Shown: piece by piece, positions 1-7,936 of the stretch
Layout of the letters: every line of letters begins with the position of its first letter
How positions within the stretch are numbered: the first letter of the stretch is position 1
Program-made: the position numbers and the translations under genes
NCBI GenBank assembly: GCA_025980665.1
Contig: JAICXC010000018.1
Coordinates: 1 to 53,273, forward strand
Length of the DNA stretch: 53,273 nt
Direction: 5' to 3'
DNA from: Bryobacteraceae bacterium
GTDB taxonomy: Bacteria > Acidobacteriota > Terriglobia > Bryobacterales > Bryobacteraceae
Notes under the pieces: generated by a model
Database searches by the model: none
What the model saw: only the letters and a program-made list of their open reading frames with translations
What the model was told of the DNA's origin: nothing

Positions 1-98
1 CGCTTCTCCCACCGGGATACCAGGAGGTTATAGGCCTCCACATCCCCGCGCCGCGCTTTGGCGATCAGGTCTGGATCTTCGACTTCGCGAAAGATCAA
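1..98 (-). CDS. ECF-type RNA polymerase sigma factor, N-terminal part (cut by window edge)
   Basis: Only the first 32 codons lie in the window. The minus-strand frame reads IFREVEDPDLIAKARRGD and continues VEAYNLLVSRWEK, the usual opening of region 2 of group-4 (ECF) sigma factors, where a negatively charged start is followed by 'LI..A..GD..A...L'. This frame has no ATG before an upstream stop. I chose the TTG at 98 because a GGAG lies 7 bases before it. Function (directing RNA polymerase to a stress or envelope regulon) is inferred from family. The partner anti-sigma gene, if any, would be outside the window. Confidence 0.75.
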   Translation of the reverse strand, partial: MIFREVEDPDLIAKARRGDVEAYNLLVSRWEK

Positions 99-541
99 GT
101 CATCGCTCCAATTTCTTGGCTCCGTTCGTAAAGACGCCGTAGGGTCGGAAAAAGTCGGGAAGACCGGCGTTCTGCTTCGACTATACGCTTATACTGGGCA
201 ACTCGGACAGCACTATTTAGCCTAGAGAAGCACCCAGCTCTATCTAAGCACAGGAACTTAAGTGCTTACATATCAAAGGACGAGCCACCTCTGGATCGAA
301 GGCCCTGTGAACCCCACCAGCCGTCGTTAGGAGGCGATTCTCGATCTCGCCCTGCGCCTCTTCGGCTGGTCTTTTCTCGACAAAAATATAGCTGGACGAG
401 ACCATAAATTGCAGTACAATCCACCCGGAACAGAATCGGACATAAATGCTTTCCGCACGAAACGCCTCGCGGCGTTGCTACTGACTCCGCAATGAGTCTT
501 CGGAGCGGGCATCACACCCTAAGGTAAGGAGCGTAACAAGC
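99..541. other. Intergenic stretch upstream of hicA, no convincing gene
   Basis: About 440 bases without a protein-like frame. The 62-codon minus-strand frame at 327-515 has an unstructured Arg/Ser composition and no ribosome site. A weak promoter-like pair TGGACG (393-398) and TACAAT (415-420), spacer 16, points toward hicA, and an AAGGAG lies at 526-531, ten bases before the hicA GTG. Confidence 0.4.
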
Positions 542-760
542 GTGCCCAAGAATGTTTGGCGGGCGTCGAAGGCGCGAGGCGTGCTAGCGGCCTTGCTCCG
601 GATTGGCTGGCGGGTGAAGCGCCAGAAGGGCTCGCATCAAACGCTCGCTCGCGCCGGCTGGCCGAATTACGTTTTTGCCTACCATGACAAAGTAGAAATT
701 AGCCCCGTGGCCCTTGCAAAAATTGGGAAGAAGACCGGCTTGCGTCCGGAAGACCTGTAA
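542..760 (+). CDS. hicA: HicA-family mRNA interferase toxin
   Basis: The 72-residue product has the HicA layout: a short helix, then a beta strand with the conserved RQKGSH motif (catalytic His about residue 32), then a second strand and a C-terminal helix ending GLRPEDL. HicA toxins bind and cleave mRNA and are neutralised by HicB. The start is GTG with AAGGAG upstream. The toxin stop is separated by one base from the stop of a HicB-like gene on the opposite strand, so the two are convergent rather than forming the usual hicAB operon. Length and motif are typical, so an active toxin is plausible. Confidence 0.8.
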   Translation: MPKNVWRASKARGVLAALLRIGWRVKRQKGSHQTLARAGWPNYVFAYHDKVEISPVALAKIGKKTGLRPEDL

Positions 761-761
761 G

Positions 762-1025
762 CTACGCCGCGAAGGAGACTTTCACTTCTCCAGGAACTGC
801 TTCCCCGTGCTCCAGGCGATCTGCAATTACCCGCAACGCCAGCGCCTCTACCGCTGTCAAAGCCTGCTTACGAGTGCGGCCATAAACCATAACGCCCGGC
901 AGTGCTGGGATGTCAGCGATCCAGCGACCGTCGGTTTCGCGATCGAACTCGACCTGCAGATTGAAGGCTGCTGGCCGAGCCACCCGCCGTGTTTTCGCTT
1001 TCGGTCGCTTGGCCTGCATGTGCAC
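762..1025 (-). CDS. hicB: HicB-family antitoxin
   Basis: The 87-residue product carries the HicB partial RNase-H-like fold signature: a strand with FDRETDGRWIADIPALPGV, the 'G.TR..AL..V.ALALRV' helix, and a short tail. The first 20 residues are basic (Lys/Arg rich). HicB normally binds HicA and represses their shared promoter through a C-terminal DNA-binding domain. No such domain is visible here, because the protein ends soon after the first domain. The ATG at 1025 was chosen; a second ATG lies at 1019. It is tail-to-tail with hicA, with a one-base gap. Confidence 0.75.
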   Translation of the reverse strand: MHMQAKRPKAKTRRVARPAAFNLQVEFDRETDGRWIADIPALPGVMVYGRTRKQALTAVEALALRVIADRLEHGEAVPGEVKVSFAA

Positions 1026-1101
1026 CCATTATCGCGGAATCTGCGCGCCCAATGCCATAATGCTTCTTGGCTCCCACCTGCCAAGGCCCAAACCACAAGG
1101 C

Positions 1102-2448
1102 ATGACCCATCTCAAGCGCGAACTCGGACTGCGCGACCTGACCCTGTTCGCCATCGCCTGCATCGTCGGGCCGCGCTGGATCTCCGTGGCCGCCAGCGCC
1201 GGACCTGGCTCGGTAATCCTATGGATCGGCGCGGCGGTACTATTCGCGGCCCCGCTGGGCGTGGCCGTGGCCGCCCTGATTCACAAACACCCCGAGGCGG
1301 GCGGCCTGTACGCCTGGACCCGCCACGATTTCGGTCCATGGCACGGCTTCCTGTGCTTCTGGATGTACTGGTTCGGGATCGCCCTGACACTGCCCAACTC
1401 AGCCATGTTCGCCATGAGCATGAGCGCTTATGCGCTAGGGCCGAAGTACGCATATTTAGCCGACAATCAGACCTTTGTGGTGCTCGCGACGTTCCTCTCC
1501 ATCTGGCTCGCGCTAGGGACCAACATTGTCGGCTTGAAGATCGGCAAGTGGACCGAAAACCTGGGCGGCATCACCGCCTGGATGCTTGGCTTCCTTCTAG
1601 TAGGTGTGAGCGTGTTGGTCTGGATGCGGCGCGGCAGTGCTACGCCCATGAATACACCAATGCACTTCACCGTGGCGTGGAACGGTGAGACGCTGGGATT
1701 CTTCGGCGCAATGGCCTTCGGTCTGAGCGGCATGGAGGCGATTGGCCTGATGGCCGCCGAAATCCGTCAGCCGCTCCGTACCGTTGTTCCCGCCACCTGG
1801 GTCGCCACGATTTTTAATACCATCTTTTATTCAGCGAGCACCTTGGCTCTGCTGGTTTTGATAAGACCTGGCTCCATCAGCGAACTGCACGGCCTAGCCG
1901 ATGGCAGCGATGTCGCCGCGAGCCTGCTTGGTTGGCGCTGGCTGACGCCGCTGATCGCCGTCATCGTGCTGGTCAATTCGATCGGCGGCTGGGGCGGACT
2001 AGGTGCCGCTGTGTCGCGAATGCCGTACGCAGCAGGCGTCGATCATCTGCTTCCACCGGCCTTCGCGCGCCTGCATCCAAAGTGGGCGACGCCCTACCTG
2101 TCGATCCTTGTATTCGGTGGAGTAGCCTCTGCGCTGCTATTTGCGGTTCAGCTTGGCGATTCCCTGCGTGCGGCGTATCAAGCCCTGCTCTCGCTCATGG
2201 TATTGTCCGGATTCGTTCCGTATCTTTATCTATTTGCCAGCGCGTGGAAGGCGGGACATCGCATCGCCGCCAGTTCCGGAATCGCCATGACACTTTTGAC
2301 CATCATTTCCAGTGCGATCCCCACTGGCCAGGTCGGCAACATCTGGCTGTTCGAAGGAAAGCTATTGGCGGGAACCGCTCTGATGATAGGCACGGCCTGG
2401 CTGGTTTATAGCCGCAGAAGGAGCATCGGGAGAAATGTGACTGCATGA
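1102..2448 (+). CDS. APC-family amino acid/polyamine permease
   Basis: A 448-residue integral membrane protein with about 12 hydrophobic segments. The N-terminus has the APC pattern: GLRDLTLFAIACIVGPRWI, with a glycine-containing unwound first helix, then 'PEAGGLYAWTRHDFGP' after helix 2 and 'GMEAIGLMAAEIRQP' in helix 6. Such proteins take up amino acids or related amines by proton or sodium symport; the substrate cannot be read from sequence. The frame is open from 910, but its upstream part runs antisense to hicB, so the ATG at 1102 (AAGG just upstream) is preferred. The stop overlaps the folC start by four bases (ATGA), indicating translational coupling. Confidence 0.85.
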   Translation: MTHLKRELGLRDLTLFAIACIVGPRWISVAASAGPGSVILWIGAAVLFAAPLGVAVAALIHKHPEAGGLYAWTRHDFGPWHGFLCFWMYWFGIALTLPNSAMFAMSMSAYALGPKYAYLADNQTFVVLATFLSIWLALGTNIVGLKIGKWTENLGGITAWMLGFLLVGVSVLVWMRRGSATPMNTPMHFTVAWNGETLGFFGAMAFGLSGMEAIGLMAAEIRQPLRTVVPATWVATIFNTIFYSASTLALLVLIRPGSISELHGLADGSDVAASLLGWRWLTPLIAVIVLVNSIGGWGGLGAAVSRMPYAAGVDHLLPPAFARLHPKWATPYLSILVFGGVASALLFAVQLGDSLRAAYQALLSLMVLSGFVPYLYLFASAWKAGHRIAASSGIAMTLLTIISSAIPTGQVGNIWLFEGKLLAGTALMIGTAWLVYSRRRSIGRNVTA

Positions 2449-3686
2449 ACTATCCCGATTCCGTCGAGTTTTTGTACGCGCTGGGCAACGAAATCAAGTC
2501 CGCCAAGCTGGGCCTGGAACGGATTCGTGCCGTGCTCGAAGCTCTGGGGAATCCCGAGCGCGCCTACCGCGTGGTGCATGTAGCGGGAACTAACGGTAAA
2601 GGCTCGACCTGCGCGATGATCGAAGCTGGCCTGCGCGCGGCTGGAGTTAGAACTGGTCTGTTCACGTCGCCGCATCTGATCGAGCCGACTGAACGCATCC
2701 AGATCGACGGCGTCCCGGCGAGTCCGTCGGATTTCGAACGCGCGTTCAATATCGTCCACGAAACCGCAGAGAGGCTCGATCTGGATTGCCACCCGACCTA
2801 CTTCGAAACGGTCACCGCCATGGCGTTCTGGTTGTTCCGCGAAAAGAAGATTGAAACCGCGGTGATTGAAGTAGGTCTGGGCGGCCGCCTGGATTCGACC
2901 AATGTCGTGCAGCCTATTCTTACCGTGATCACGCCAATCGATTTCGACCACGAGGCCTACCTGGGACACACCATCGAGGCCATCGCTAGTGAGAAAGCCG
3001 GGATCCTGAAGCTGGGAATACCAGCGGTCTTTGCTCATCAGCGGCCAGAGGCCGCTAAGGTATTAGACGCGCGCGCGGCAGAACTGCATGTGCCCGTCAC
3101 ACGAGCCGAGGACTTCGAGATCCGCGACCTTCAAATCGACGCCCGCGGATCGCGCTTCTCCGGCATCGTCTGCCCACTCGCGGGCGAGCATCAGGTGGAC
3201 AACGGCGTCACCGCCGCGCTCACATTACGCGCCCTTGGGGTGTCGACCGACGGAATCGCCGAAGCCCGCTGGCCCGGCCGCATCGAGCATGTATCGCCGA
3301 ACCCGGATATGATCCTCGACGGCGCGCACAATCCAGCCGGCGCGCGCGCCCTGGCGCGCTATCTCCAACGTTTCTACGGCACTCGCCGGATTTGGCTGGT
3401 GTACGGCGCGATGCGCGACAAGGCCATCGAAGAGGTCGCCGGGATCCTGTTTCCGATCGCGACGGAACTGGTCTTGACCGCGCCGGACACGCCGCGAGCG
3501 CTACGACCGGAAGCTCTCGCCGGATTCGCCGGTCGCGGCCATATCGAACCAACAGTAGCAGCCGCGATCGACTACGCGCGAACGCAGGCCGCGGACGAGG
3601 ACGTCATCGTGATCACCGGATCCTTATTTGTGGTGGGCGAGGCGCGCAAATTATTTCTCGCGCCCACCGGCGGGCGCTGGCAATAG
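2445..3686 (+). CDS. folC: Bifunctional folylpolyglutamate synthase/dihydrofolate synthase
   Basis: A 413-residue Mur-ligase-superfamily enzyme that adds glutamate to dihydropteroate and folates, using ATP in the cytoplasm. The P-loop AGTNGKGS is at about residues 47-54, followed by TSPHLIEPTERIQ, which binds the folate substrate. 'VIEVGLGGRLDSTNVV' and 'ILDGAHNPAGARAL' are the later FolC signatures. Length is normal. The ATG overlaps the permease stop, and plsC follows closely, so permease, folC and plsC are likely one transcript. Confidence 0.95.
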   Translation: MNYPDSVEFLYALGNEIKSAKLGLERIRAVLEALGNPERAYRVVHVAGTNGKGSTCAMIEAGLRAAGVRTGLFTSPHLIEPTERIQIDGVPASPSDFERAFNIVHETAERLDLDCHPTYFETVTAMAFWLFREKKIETAVIEVGLGGRLDSTNVVQPILTVITPIDFDHEAYLGHTIEAIASEKAGILKLGIPAVFAHQRPEAAKVLDARAAELHVPVTRAEDFEIRDLQIDARGSRFSGIVCPLAGEHQVDNGVTAALTLRALGVSTDGIAEARWPGRIEHVSPNPDMILDGAHNPAGARALARYLQRFYGTRRIWLVYGAMRDKAIEEVAGILFPIATELVLTAPDTPRALRPEALAGFAGRGHIEPTVAAAIDYARTQAADEDVIVITGSLFVVGEARKLFLAPTGGRWQ

Positions 3687-3710
3687 AGCTTGGCAATAAT
3701 AGGTAGACCC

Positions 3711-4418
3711 ATGGCAGTCCTCTGGAGCTGGATCTACGTCATCCCTCTAATCATTCTTTCGACCGCGTGTTTCGGCGTCGTCAGCTTCGTGATTTCGCTG
3801 TTCGATCACACACCGGCCCGGCAGCTCAAAGTAGCGCGGGCGTGGGCGCGCTCCTTGCTGCGCATCGCGGGCGTGAAGGTAACCGTCGAAGGACTCGACC
3901 GTATCCAGCCGGGCGGAAACTACGTGTTCGTTTCGAATCACGTCAGCTACATGGACATTCCGGTGGTTCTAGGCAATATCCCTGAAGAATTTCTTTTCTT
4001 GGCGAAGGCGGGATTGTTCAAGATTCCCATGCTCGGCACGCATCTTAAGACTGCGGGCCATGTCCTGGTGCCGCTGGAGGATCCTCGTTCCGCCATCAAA
4101 ACTCTGCAGCACACCGCCGCCCTGCTCCACGATGGGCGCAGCACCCTGGTCTTCCCCGAGGGTGGGCGTTCAGAAACGGGCGTGCTGCGGGAGTTTAAGG
4201 ACGGCGCGGCGTTCCTCGCCATCCGCGCCCAGATCCCCATCGTGCCCATGGCGATGATCGGCATGCATAGTATCCTGCCGATGCATTCCCTGACGTTTCA
4301 CCGGGGACATGTGACGCTAAAGATTGGCGAACCCATTTCCACCGAGGGAATGACGACGCACCAGCGCGCGAAACTCACCACGGCAGTGCGCGAGAAAATC
4401 GTCGAGATGCTAAGGTAG
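3711..4418 (+). CDS. plsC: 1-acyl-sn-glycerol-3-phosphate acyltransferase
   Basis: A 235-residue membrane-associated acyltransferase that makes phosphatidic acid in phospholipid synthesis. The catalytic NHxxxxD motif is NHVSYMD (residues 76-82), and the substrate-binding FPEGGRS motif is at 148-154. An N-terminal hydrophobic segment (about 4-30) would anchor it to the inner membrane. The frame is open from a TTG at 3690, but the ATG at 3711 gives the family-typical start. It lies 24 bases after folC. Confidence 0.92.
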   Translation: MAVLWSWIYVIPLIILSTACFGVVSFVISLFDHTPARQLKVARAWARSLLRIAGVKVTVEGLDRIQPGGNYVFVSNHVSYMDIPVVLGNIPEEFLFLAKAGLFKIPMLGTHLKTAGHVLVPLEDPRSAIKTLQHTAALLHDGRSTLVFPEGGRSETGVLREFKDGAAFLAIRAQIPIVPMAMIGMHSILPMHSLTFHRGHVTLKIGEPISTEGMTTHQRAKLTTAVREKIVEMLR

Positions 4419-4421
4419 GGT

Positions 4422-4435
4422 CGGCCTCCAGGCCG
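4422..4435. terminator. GC-rich hairpin between convergent plsC and the DUF3237 gene
   Basis: CGGCCT-cc-AGGCCG forms a six-base-pair stem directly after the plsC stop and before the stop of the opposing gene. There is no T run on either side. It could serve as a two-way transcription boundary or mRNA 3' end. Confidence 0.35.
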
Positions 4436-4444
4436 GCCGATCGG

Positions 4445-4915
4445 TTATCCCAGCTTCCAGAACCGAAGCACTACGTCAGCCGGGTAACGCTCGCCTGTGC
4501 CCACGAAGATCGAGCGCATCAGCCAAGCCAACTCAGGGGCCGCAGTCTCGAACTTCGGAACACTGCGGAAATACACCAGCGATGGATCTACGGGCTCGCC
4601 CTTCATGAGACGGGCCGTGATTTCGGGCGAGGCGTGACGGATTCCCGCGTTCTGCACAAAGATGAGCTTGCCGTCATCGGTTTCAAGCGTGTAGCGCGTG
4701 TCGAGCTCAGCCACCCCGTCGGCGCGCACCATCTGCCAGTCGGCGCCGCCGGGCAGTACGCGCCCCTTCATTCCGGAGCCTTCAAAGGTGCCGCTGAGAA
4801 TCGGGATGATGCGGCGGCGTCCTCCGGGCATTGCCCCGACGTCAAGTGGCGGGCCGACCTGCACGCGAGCTTCGAACGCGTAGGCCAGCTCGGGAAGTTT
4901 TATCGCGTCGCTCAC
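4445..4915 (-). CDS. DUF3237 (UPF0311) family protein
   Basis: A 156-residue cytoplasmic protein with the DUF3237 pattern: LAYAFEARVQVGPPLDVG near the start, 'PILSGTFEGSGMKGRVLPGGADWQ', 'DTRYTLETDDG..IFVQNAGIR', and a C-terminal 'FVGTGERYPADVVLRFWKLG'. The fold is a small beta barrel. The biochemical role is not established for the family. Its ATG overlaps the stop of the upstream CpaE-like gene by four bases, so the two are probably cotranscribed, which is an unexpected pairing. Confidence 0.8.
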   Translation of the reverse strand: MSDAIKLPELAYAFEARVQVGPPLDVGAMPGGRRRIIPILSGTFEGSGMKGRVLPGGADWQMVRADGVAELDTRYTLETDDGKLIFVQNAGIRHASPEITARLMKGEPVDPSLVYFRSVPKFETAAPELAWLMRSIFVGTGERYPADVVLRFWKLG

Positions 4916-6126
4916 TTAGTCTTCGAAAACAGCCCAAGTAGCCCGCTAAGCGAGCTGCCCTTCTTTTCGGTTCCAGACCTGCCGCCCCGGACGCCCAGGC
5001 GCTCCACCACCTGGGTCAGACTCTTGCCAAAGGCGCTGTTCGCGGGAACCGGCTTGCCCTCCATCAGGGCCTTTTGTACCGCTTCGTAGTCGCTGGGAAT
5101 AGCGTCAAAGACCTCGGTATGGAGCGCCGTTCCAATTACCTCGCGGCTGAGACCAACTTCGCGCTGGTAGCGGTTCACCAGGAGCCGGATCTTCCATCGG
5201 CCTACCCGGTTGGCATCCATATAAGAGAGGGCCCGTTGGGCCGCCTGCAGGGAGGGCAGCTCATTGGTGGTGATCAGCAGCACCTCCTGCGCCGCTCGCG
5301 CCTGATTCAGGTTCCAATCGCCGTATACGTTACCAGCGTCCAGGATGATCACGTCATAGGCGCGCCGGGCGTACTCAAGAATGGGCGAGGGATCGTTCAG
5401 TTCCGGTGGATTGTCGGTGATCAGCTCGGGCGCGAGCAGGACATCCACGCCATTCACGGTCGTGACCATGGCCCGCCATAGATCGGCATCCAGCTCGTGG
5501 GCACGCTGGAGCGCGTCCAGGAAACTGAAGACGGATTTAATCTTCAACAGAAACGAGAGCGTCCCGGTAAGAGGATCCAGATCCGCGAGCAGGACCCGAT
5601 TAGCCCCCATGCGTTTCCAGTAAAAAGCCAGGTTGCAGGCGATGGTGGTGGCCCCAGAGGCGCCCTTGGCGGGCATGACCGCGATAATCCTGGCGGCATC
5701 GGCTCCCGCTTCGGCCGCAGGCTGCATCCGGGCAATCTTGGCCAGGACGGTATCCAGCTGCTCGGCTGTAAAGGGCTCCAGCAGAAAGTCGGCGGCTCCC
5801 GCGCGCAGGCAGCGCAGCATGAGATCGGGGTCGTTCCCCGGAAGCAGCGCCAGAACTTGTACCGGGCTGCCTAGGCGCACCATCTCGGCCAGCAGTTGAA
5901 GGGCGCGTTCCGGATCGGACGCCAAGTCCAGAAAAACCAGTTGTGGCGAGGGGCCCCCCAGCGCGGCGCCGATGTCGCGCGGCGAGGGATAGCTGCTTAT
6001 AAAGTTGATGGAACTGCCCACCAGGTGCGATTCCAGGAGCACGGCCAGTTCTCGTACCATGCGCGAATTGGGGCTGATGACAACACCACGCCTCAGAACG
6101 TCAGCACGGGAATCACGGTTTTGCAT
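4912..6126 (-). CDS. CpaE/TadZ-like receiver-ATPase (MinD/ParA superfamily)
   Basis: A 404-residue protein with two parts. Residues 1-130 form a response-regulator-like domain (VFLDLA around Asp67, LRAGAADFLLEPF near the end). Residues 145-370 form a MinD-type ATPase with a deviant P-loop, KGASGATT at 154-161, in which the usual second lysine is alanine, as is common in CpaE/TadZ. In Tad pilus systems such proteins localise the pilus machine at the pole. No other tad/cpa genes are in the window, so here it is an orphan or part of a distant system. It is divergent from the LuxR-type regulator at 6338. Confidence 0.85.
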   Translation of the reverse strand: MQNRDSRADVLRRGVVISPNSRMVRELAVLLESHLVGSSINFISSYPSPRDIGAALGGPSPQLVFLDLASDPERALQLLAEMVRLGSPVQVLALLPGNDPDLMLRCLRAGAADFLLEPFTAEQLDTVLAKIARMQPAAEAGADAARIIAVMPAKGASGATTIACNLAFYWKRMGANRVLLADLDPLTGTLSFLLKIKSVFSFLDALQRAHELDADLWRAMVTTVNGVDVLLAPELITDNPPELNDPSPILEYARRAYDVIILDAGNVYGDWNLNQARAAQEVLLITTNELPSLQAAQRALSYMDANRVGRWKIRLLVNRYQREVGLSREVIGTALHTEVFDAIPSDYEAVQKALMEGKPVPANSAFGKSLTQVVERLGVRGGRSGTEKKGSSLSGLLGLFSKTK

Positions 6127-6238
6127 TAGGTCGCCTAGACCAGTTTGGAAAGCGTCCCAAAGAAGTAAATCGACTAGAAGTGATCATATCATGAGAGACT
6201 CCGCTCCTTACCTGAACTACTTACTGAACTCTAAAGAG

Positions 6239-6259
6239 GTACTCCCGGTTGACGGGTAC
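6239..6259. promoter_or_regulatory. Imperfect inverted repeat in the cpaE-like/luxR-like divergent region
   Basis: GTAC-tC-CCG and CGG-GTAC arms around gttga form a hairpin or operator-like site, midway between two divergent regulatory-type genes. It has no T run, so an operator is more likely than a terminator. Confidence 0.25.
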
Positions 6260-6337
6260 TGCGGGAACGTTTTAGTCCGGCAGGATATGACCCTAGCGAG
6301 ACGGTACCAGTGAAATGGAATAGGAAGCGATATAAAT

Positions 6338-7057
6338 ATGAGCTTTACCAGTAGCGGAAACACTCCGGCAGCCGTCGGGACCCTTAGCAGTACCGAGTCG
6401 GCGGGCGTCGCGGAGGCGGCCAAATCTATCGCCATCTGCGACACCCAGCCGGTAACGGCAGAAGGTGTTCGAAACCTGTTGCGAGCCACTCCCGATCTGA
6501 AGTTTCTCACCGCGCCGGAATCGCTGGCGCAAGCCACCGACGTGGTTCGGAAACAGCGTCCTAACGTCTTGATTCTGGACAAAGGCTTCGGAATCCAGGC
6601 GATTCTGGACTGGCTAATCGAAATCCAGGCGGCGGACGGGACCTCCTTGCAAACCGGCATGGTGGTCTGGGGCGTTTCTGTCACCGAAGCCGAGGCTCTG
6701 CGTTTCCTGCAAGCGGGCGCCCGGGGAATTCTACGAAAATCGGCGGGAGTCCAGGCCGTCGTCGCCTGCCTGCGCACAGTGGCTGCCGGGCGAAGTTGGA
6801 TGGAGGATTGTGTCTTCCGCGATTCCAGCCGCTCGGACCGCTACCCGCGCAGCGAACTGACCGCGCGCGAGCAGCAGGTCCTCGAGTTGGTGGAACAGGG
6901 CTTCAAGAACAAGGAAATCGCCACGGAATTGGGTATCCGTCCCGGAACCGTCAAGATCCACCTTAAGCACATCTTTGAAAAAACCGGGGTGCGCGGCCGC
7001 TACGGCCTGGCACTCAATGGTTTGCGCGATCGCGGCCTGGTTTCCGTACCGGCCTAG
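6338..7057 (+). CDS. LuxR/NarL-type response regulator with degenerate receiver
   Basis: A 239-residue protein. After a 25-residue Ser/Gly-rich lead, a receiver-like domain (about 28-150) keeps one Asp in NVLILDKGF but shows ICDTQP where the acidic pair usually stands. The C-terminal LuxR helix-turn-helix (about 172-235) is intact: LTAREQQVLELVEQG, then NKEIATELGIRPGTVKIHLK. It probably binds DNA; phosphorylation is uncertain. AGGA lies about 12 bases upstream of the ATG. It precedes the FecR/TldD/TldE/Lpt genes by 35 bases and may be the first gene of that operon. Confidence 0.85.
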   Translation: MSFTSSGNTPAAVGTLSSTESAGVAEAAKSIAICDTQPVTAEGVRNLLRATPDLKFLTAPESLAQATDVVRKQRPNVLILDKGFGIQAILDWLIEIQAADGTSLQTGMVVWGVSVTEAEALRFLQAGARGILRKSAGVQAVVACLRTVAAGRSWMEDCVFRDSSRSDRYPRSELTAREQQVLELVEQGFKNKEIATELGIRPGTVKIHLKHIFEKTGVRGRYGLALNGLRDRGLVSVPA

Positions 7058-7092
7058 TGCACCGGTTCGGTAAACGTTAGAATGGCCGTGGC

Positions 7093-7893
7093 ATGGCCTG
7101 TTTACCGAGACCTGATCGGCGGAGACTCGGGCTGTTGCTTTTCTGCACTGGCGCCGCGCTGCTGCCATTAAGCGCCCAAAAGGTCGTGAGTGCCCGGGCC
7201 GGGTTGATTAGTTACCTGCAGGGACCTGTCTTCCTCGATGGCCAACGTATGGCTCTGAAAACTGCACGCTTCCCGCAGATGCGAGATGGACAAACACTTT
7301 CCACTGGCCGAGGCGCTGGCCGGGCCGAATTGCTCCTATCCCCCGGCGTCGTTCTCAGACTCGCTGAAAACTCTAAGTTGCGGATGGACGACACCCAACT
7401 CTCGGACACCCGCGTCACACTCCAGCAGGGCGAGGCTCTGATCGAGGTCGTGCAGTTGGCCGAGGGCAACCGCATCCAGATCGAACTGGAAGAAACTTCC
7501 ACGGAGTTGATCCGCGCCGGCGTGTACAGAATGGGAATTTCCCCAAACGGGACGGCGCAAAGCACCCTGCGCGTTTACGGCGGGGAGGCGATGGTTCGGT
7601 CGGGGGTCAAAATAGTCGACGTGAAGCGCGGCATGGCCGTGGCACTCACGACGGATCTGGCCGTATCGCCATTTGAGCGCAAACAGAAGGATCCGTTCCA
7701 TATGTGGGCGGCGCGGCGCTCTTTCGAACTGTTTATGAGCGACCCGGACGCGCACGAAAAGCAGACTCACTGGCAGTCGTCCGGAGCCGGTTACATAGAG
7801 AACAAAAACTTCGGTGTCGAGTTTCGCGCGTTGATACGCCGCGGGCTGCCGCCCCCTGCCCGCCTGCCTATCCCGCCAGCCGACCATCCCTAA
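7093..7893 (+). CDS. Exported FecR-domain-like protein
   Basis: A 266-residue protein with a signal peptide (Arg-rich start, hydrophobic LGLLLFCTGAALLPL, cleavage near AQK). A FecR-like beta domain follows: 'RFPQMRDGQTLSTGRGAGRAELLLSPGVVLRLAENSKL' resembles the FecR pattern 'v..g..l.T..ga.aeL.l.dGs.vrl...S.l'. It lacks the N-terminal anti-sigma helix bundle of true FecR. It is likely a periplasmic beta-structured scaffold of unknown role. It lies 43 bases before the TldD-like gene and is in operon with it. Confidence 0.7.
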   Translation: MACLPRPDRRRLGLLLFCTGAALLPLSAQKVVSARAGLISYLQGPVFLDGQRMALKTARFPQMRDGQTLSTGRGAGRAELLLSPGVVLRLAENSKLRMDDTQLSDTRVTLQQGEALIEVVQLAEGNRIQIELEETSTELIRAGVYRMGISPNGTAQSTLRVYGGEAMVRSGVKIVDVKRGMAVALTTDLAVSPFERKQKDPFHMWAARRSFELFMSDPDAHEKQTHWQSSGAGYIENKNFGVEFRALIRRGLPPPARLPIPPADHP

Positions 7894-7936
7894 GCGCCTC
7901 AACCGTCTCTTCCATCCCTGGTATGCTGAGAGCGTC

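Noticed and set aside
327..515. 62-codon minus-strand frame
   Set aside because: Low-complexity basic tail, no ribosome site and no family resemblance.
714..1688. Plus-strand 324-codon frame across hicB and the permease
   Set aside because: Arg/Pro/His-rich and out of frame with the permease; no domain.
4634..5089. Plus-strand frame antisense to the DUF3237 and CpaE-like genes
   Set aside because: Overlaps two well-supported genes on the other strand; no motif.
6190..6337. Possible cyclic-di-GMP riboswitch upstream of the LuxR-type gene
   Set aside because: Compared by eye with the known class I core; the conserved elements are not present. Only a simple imperfect hairpin is supported.
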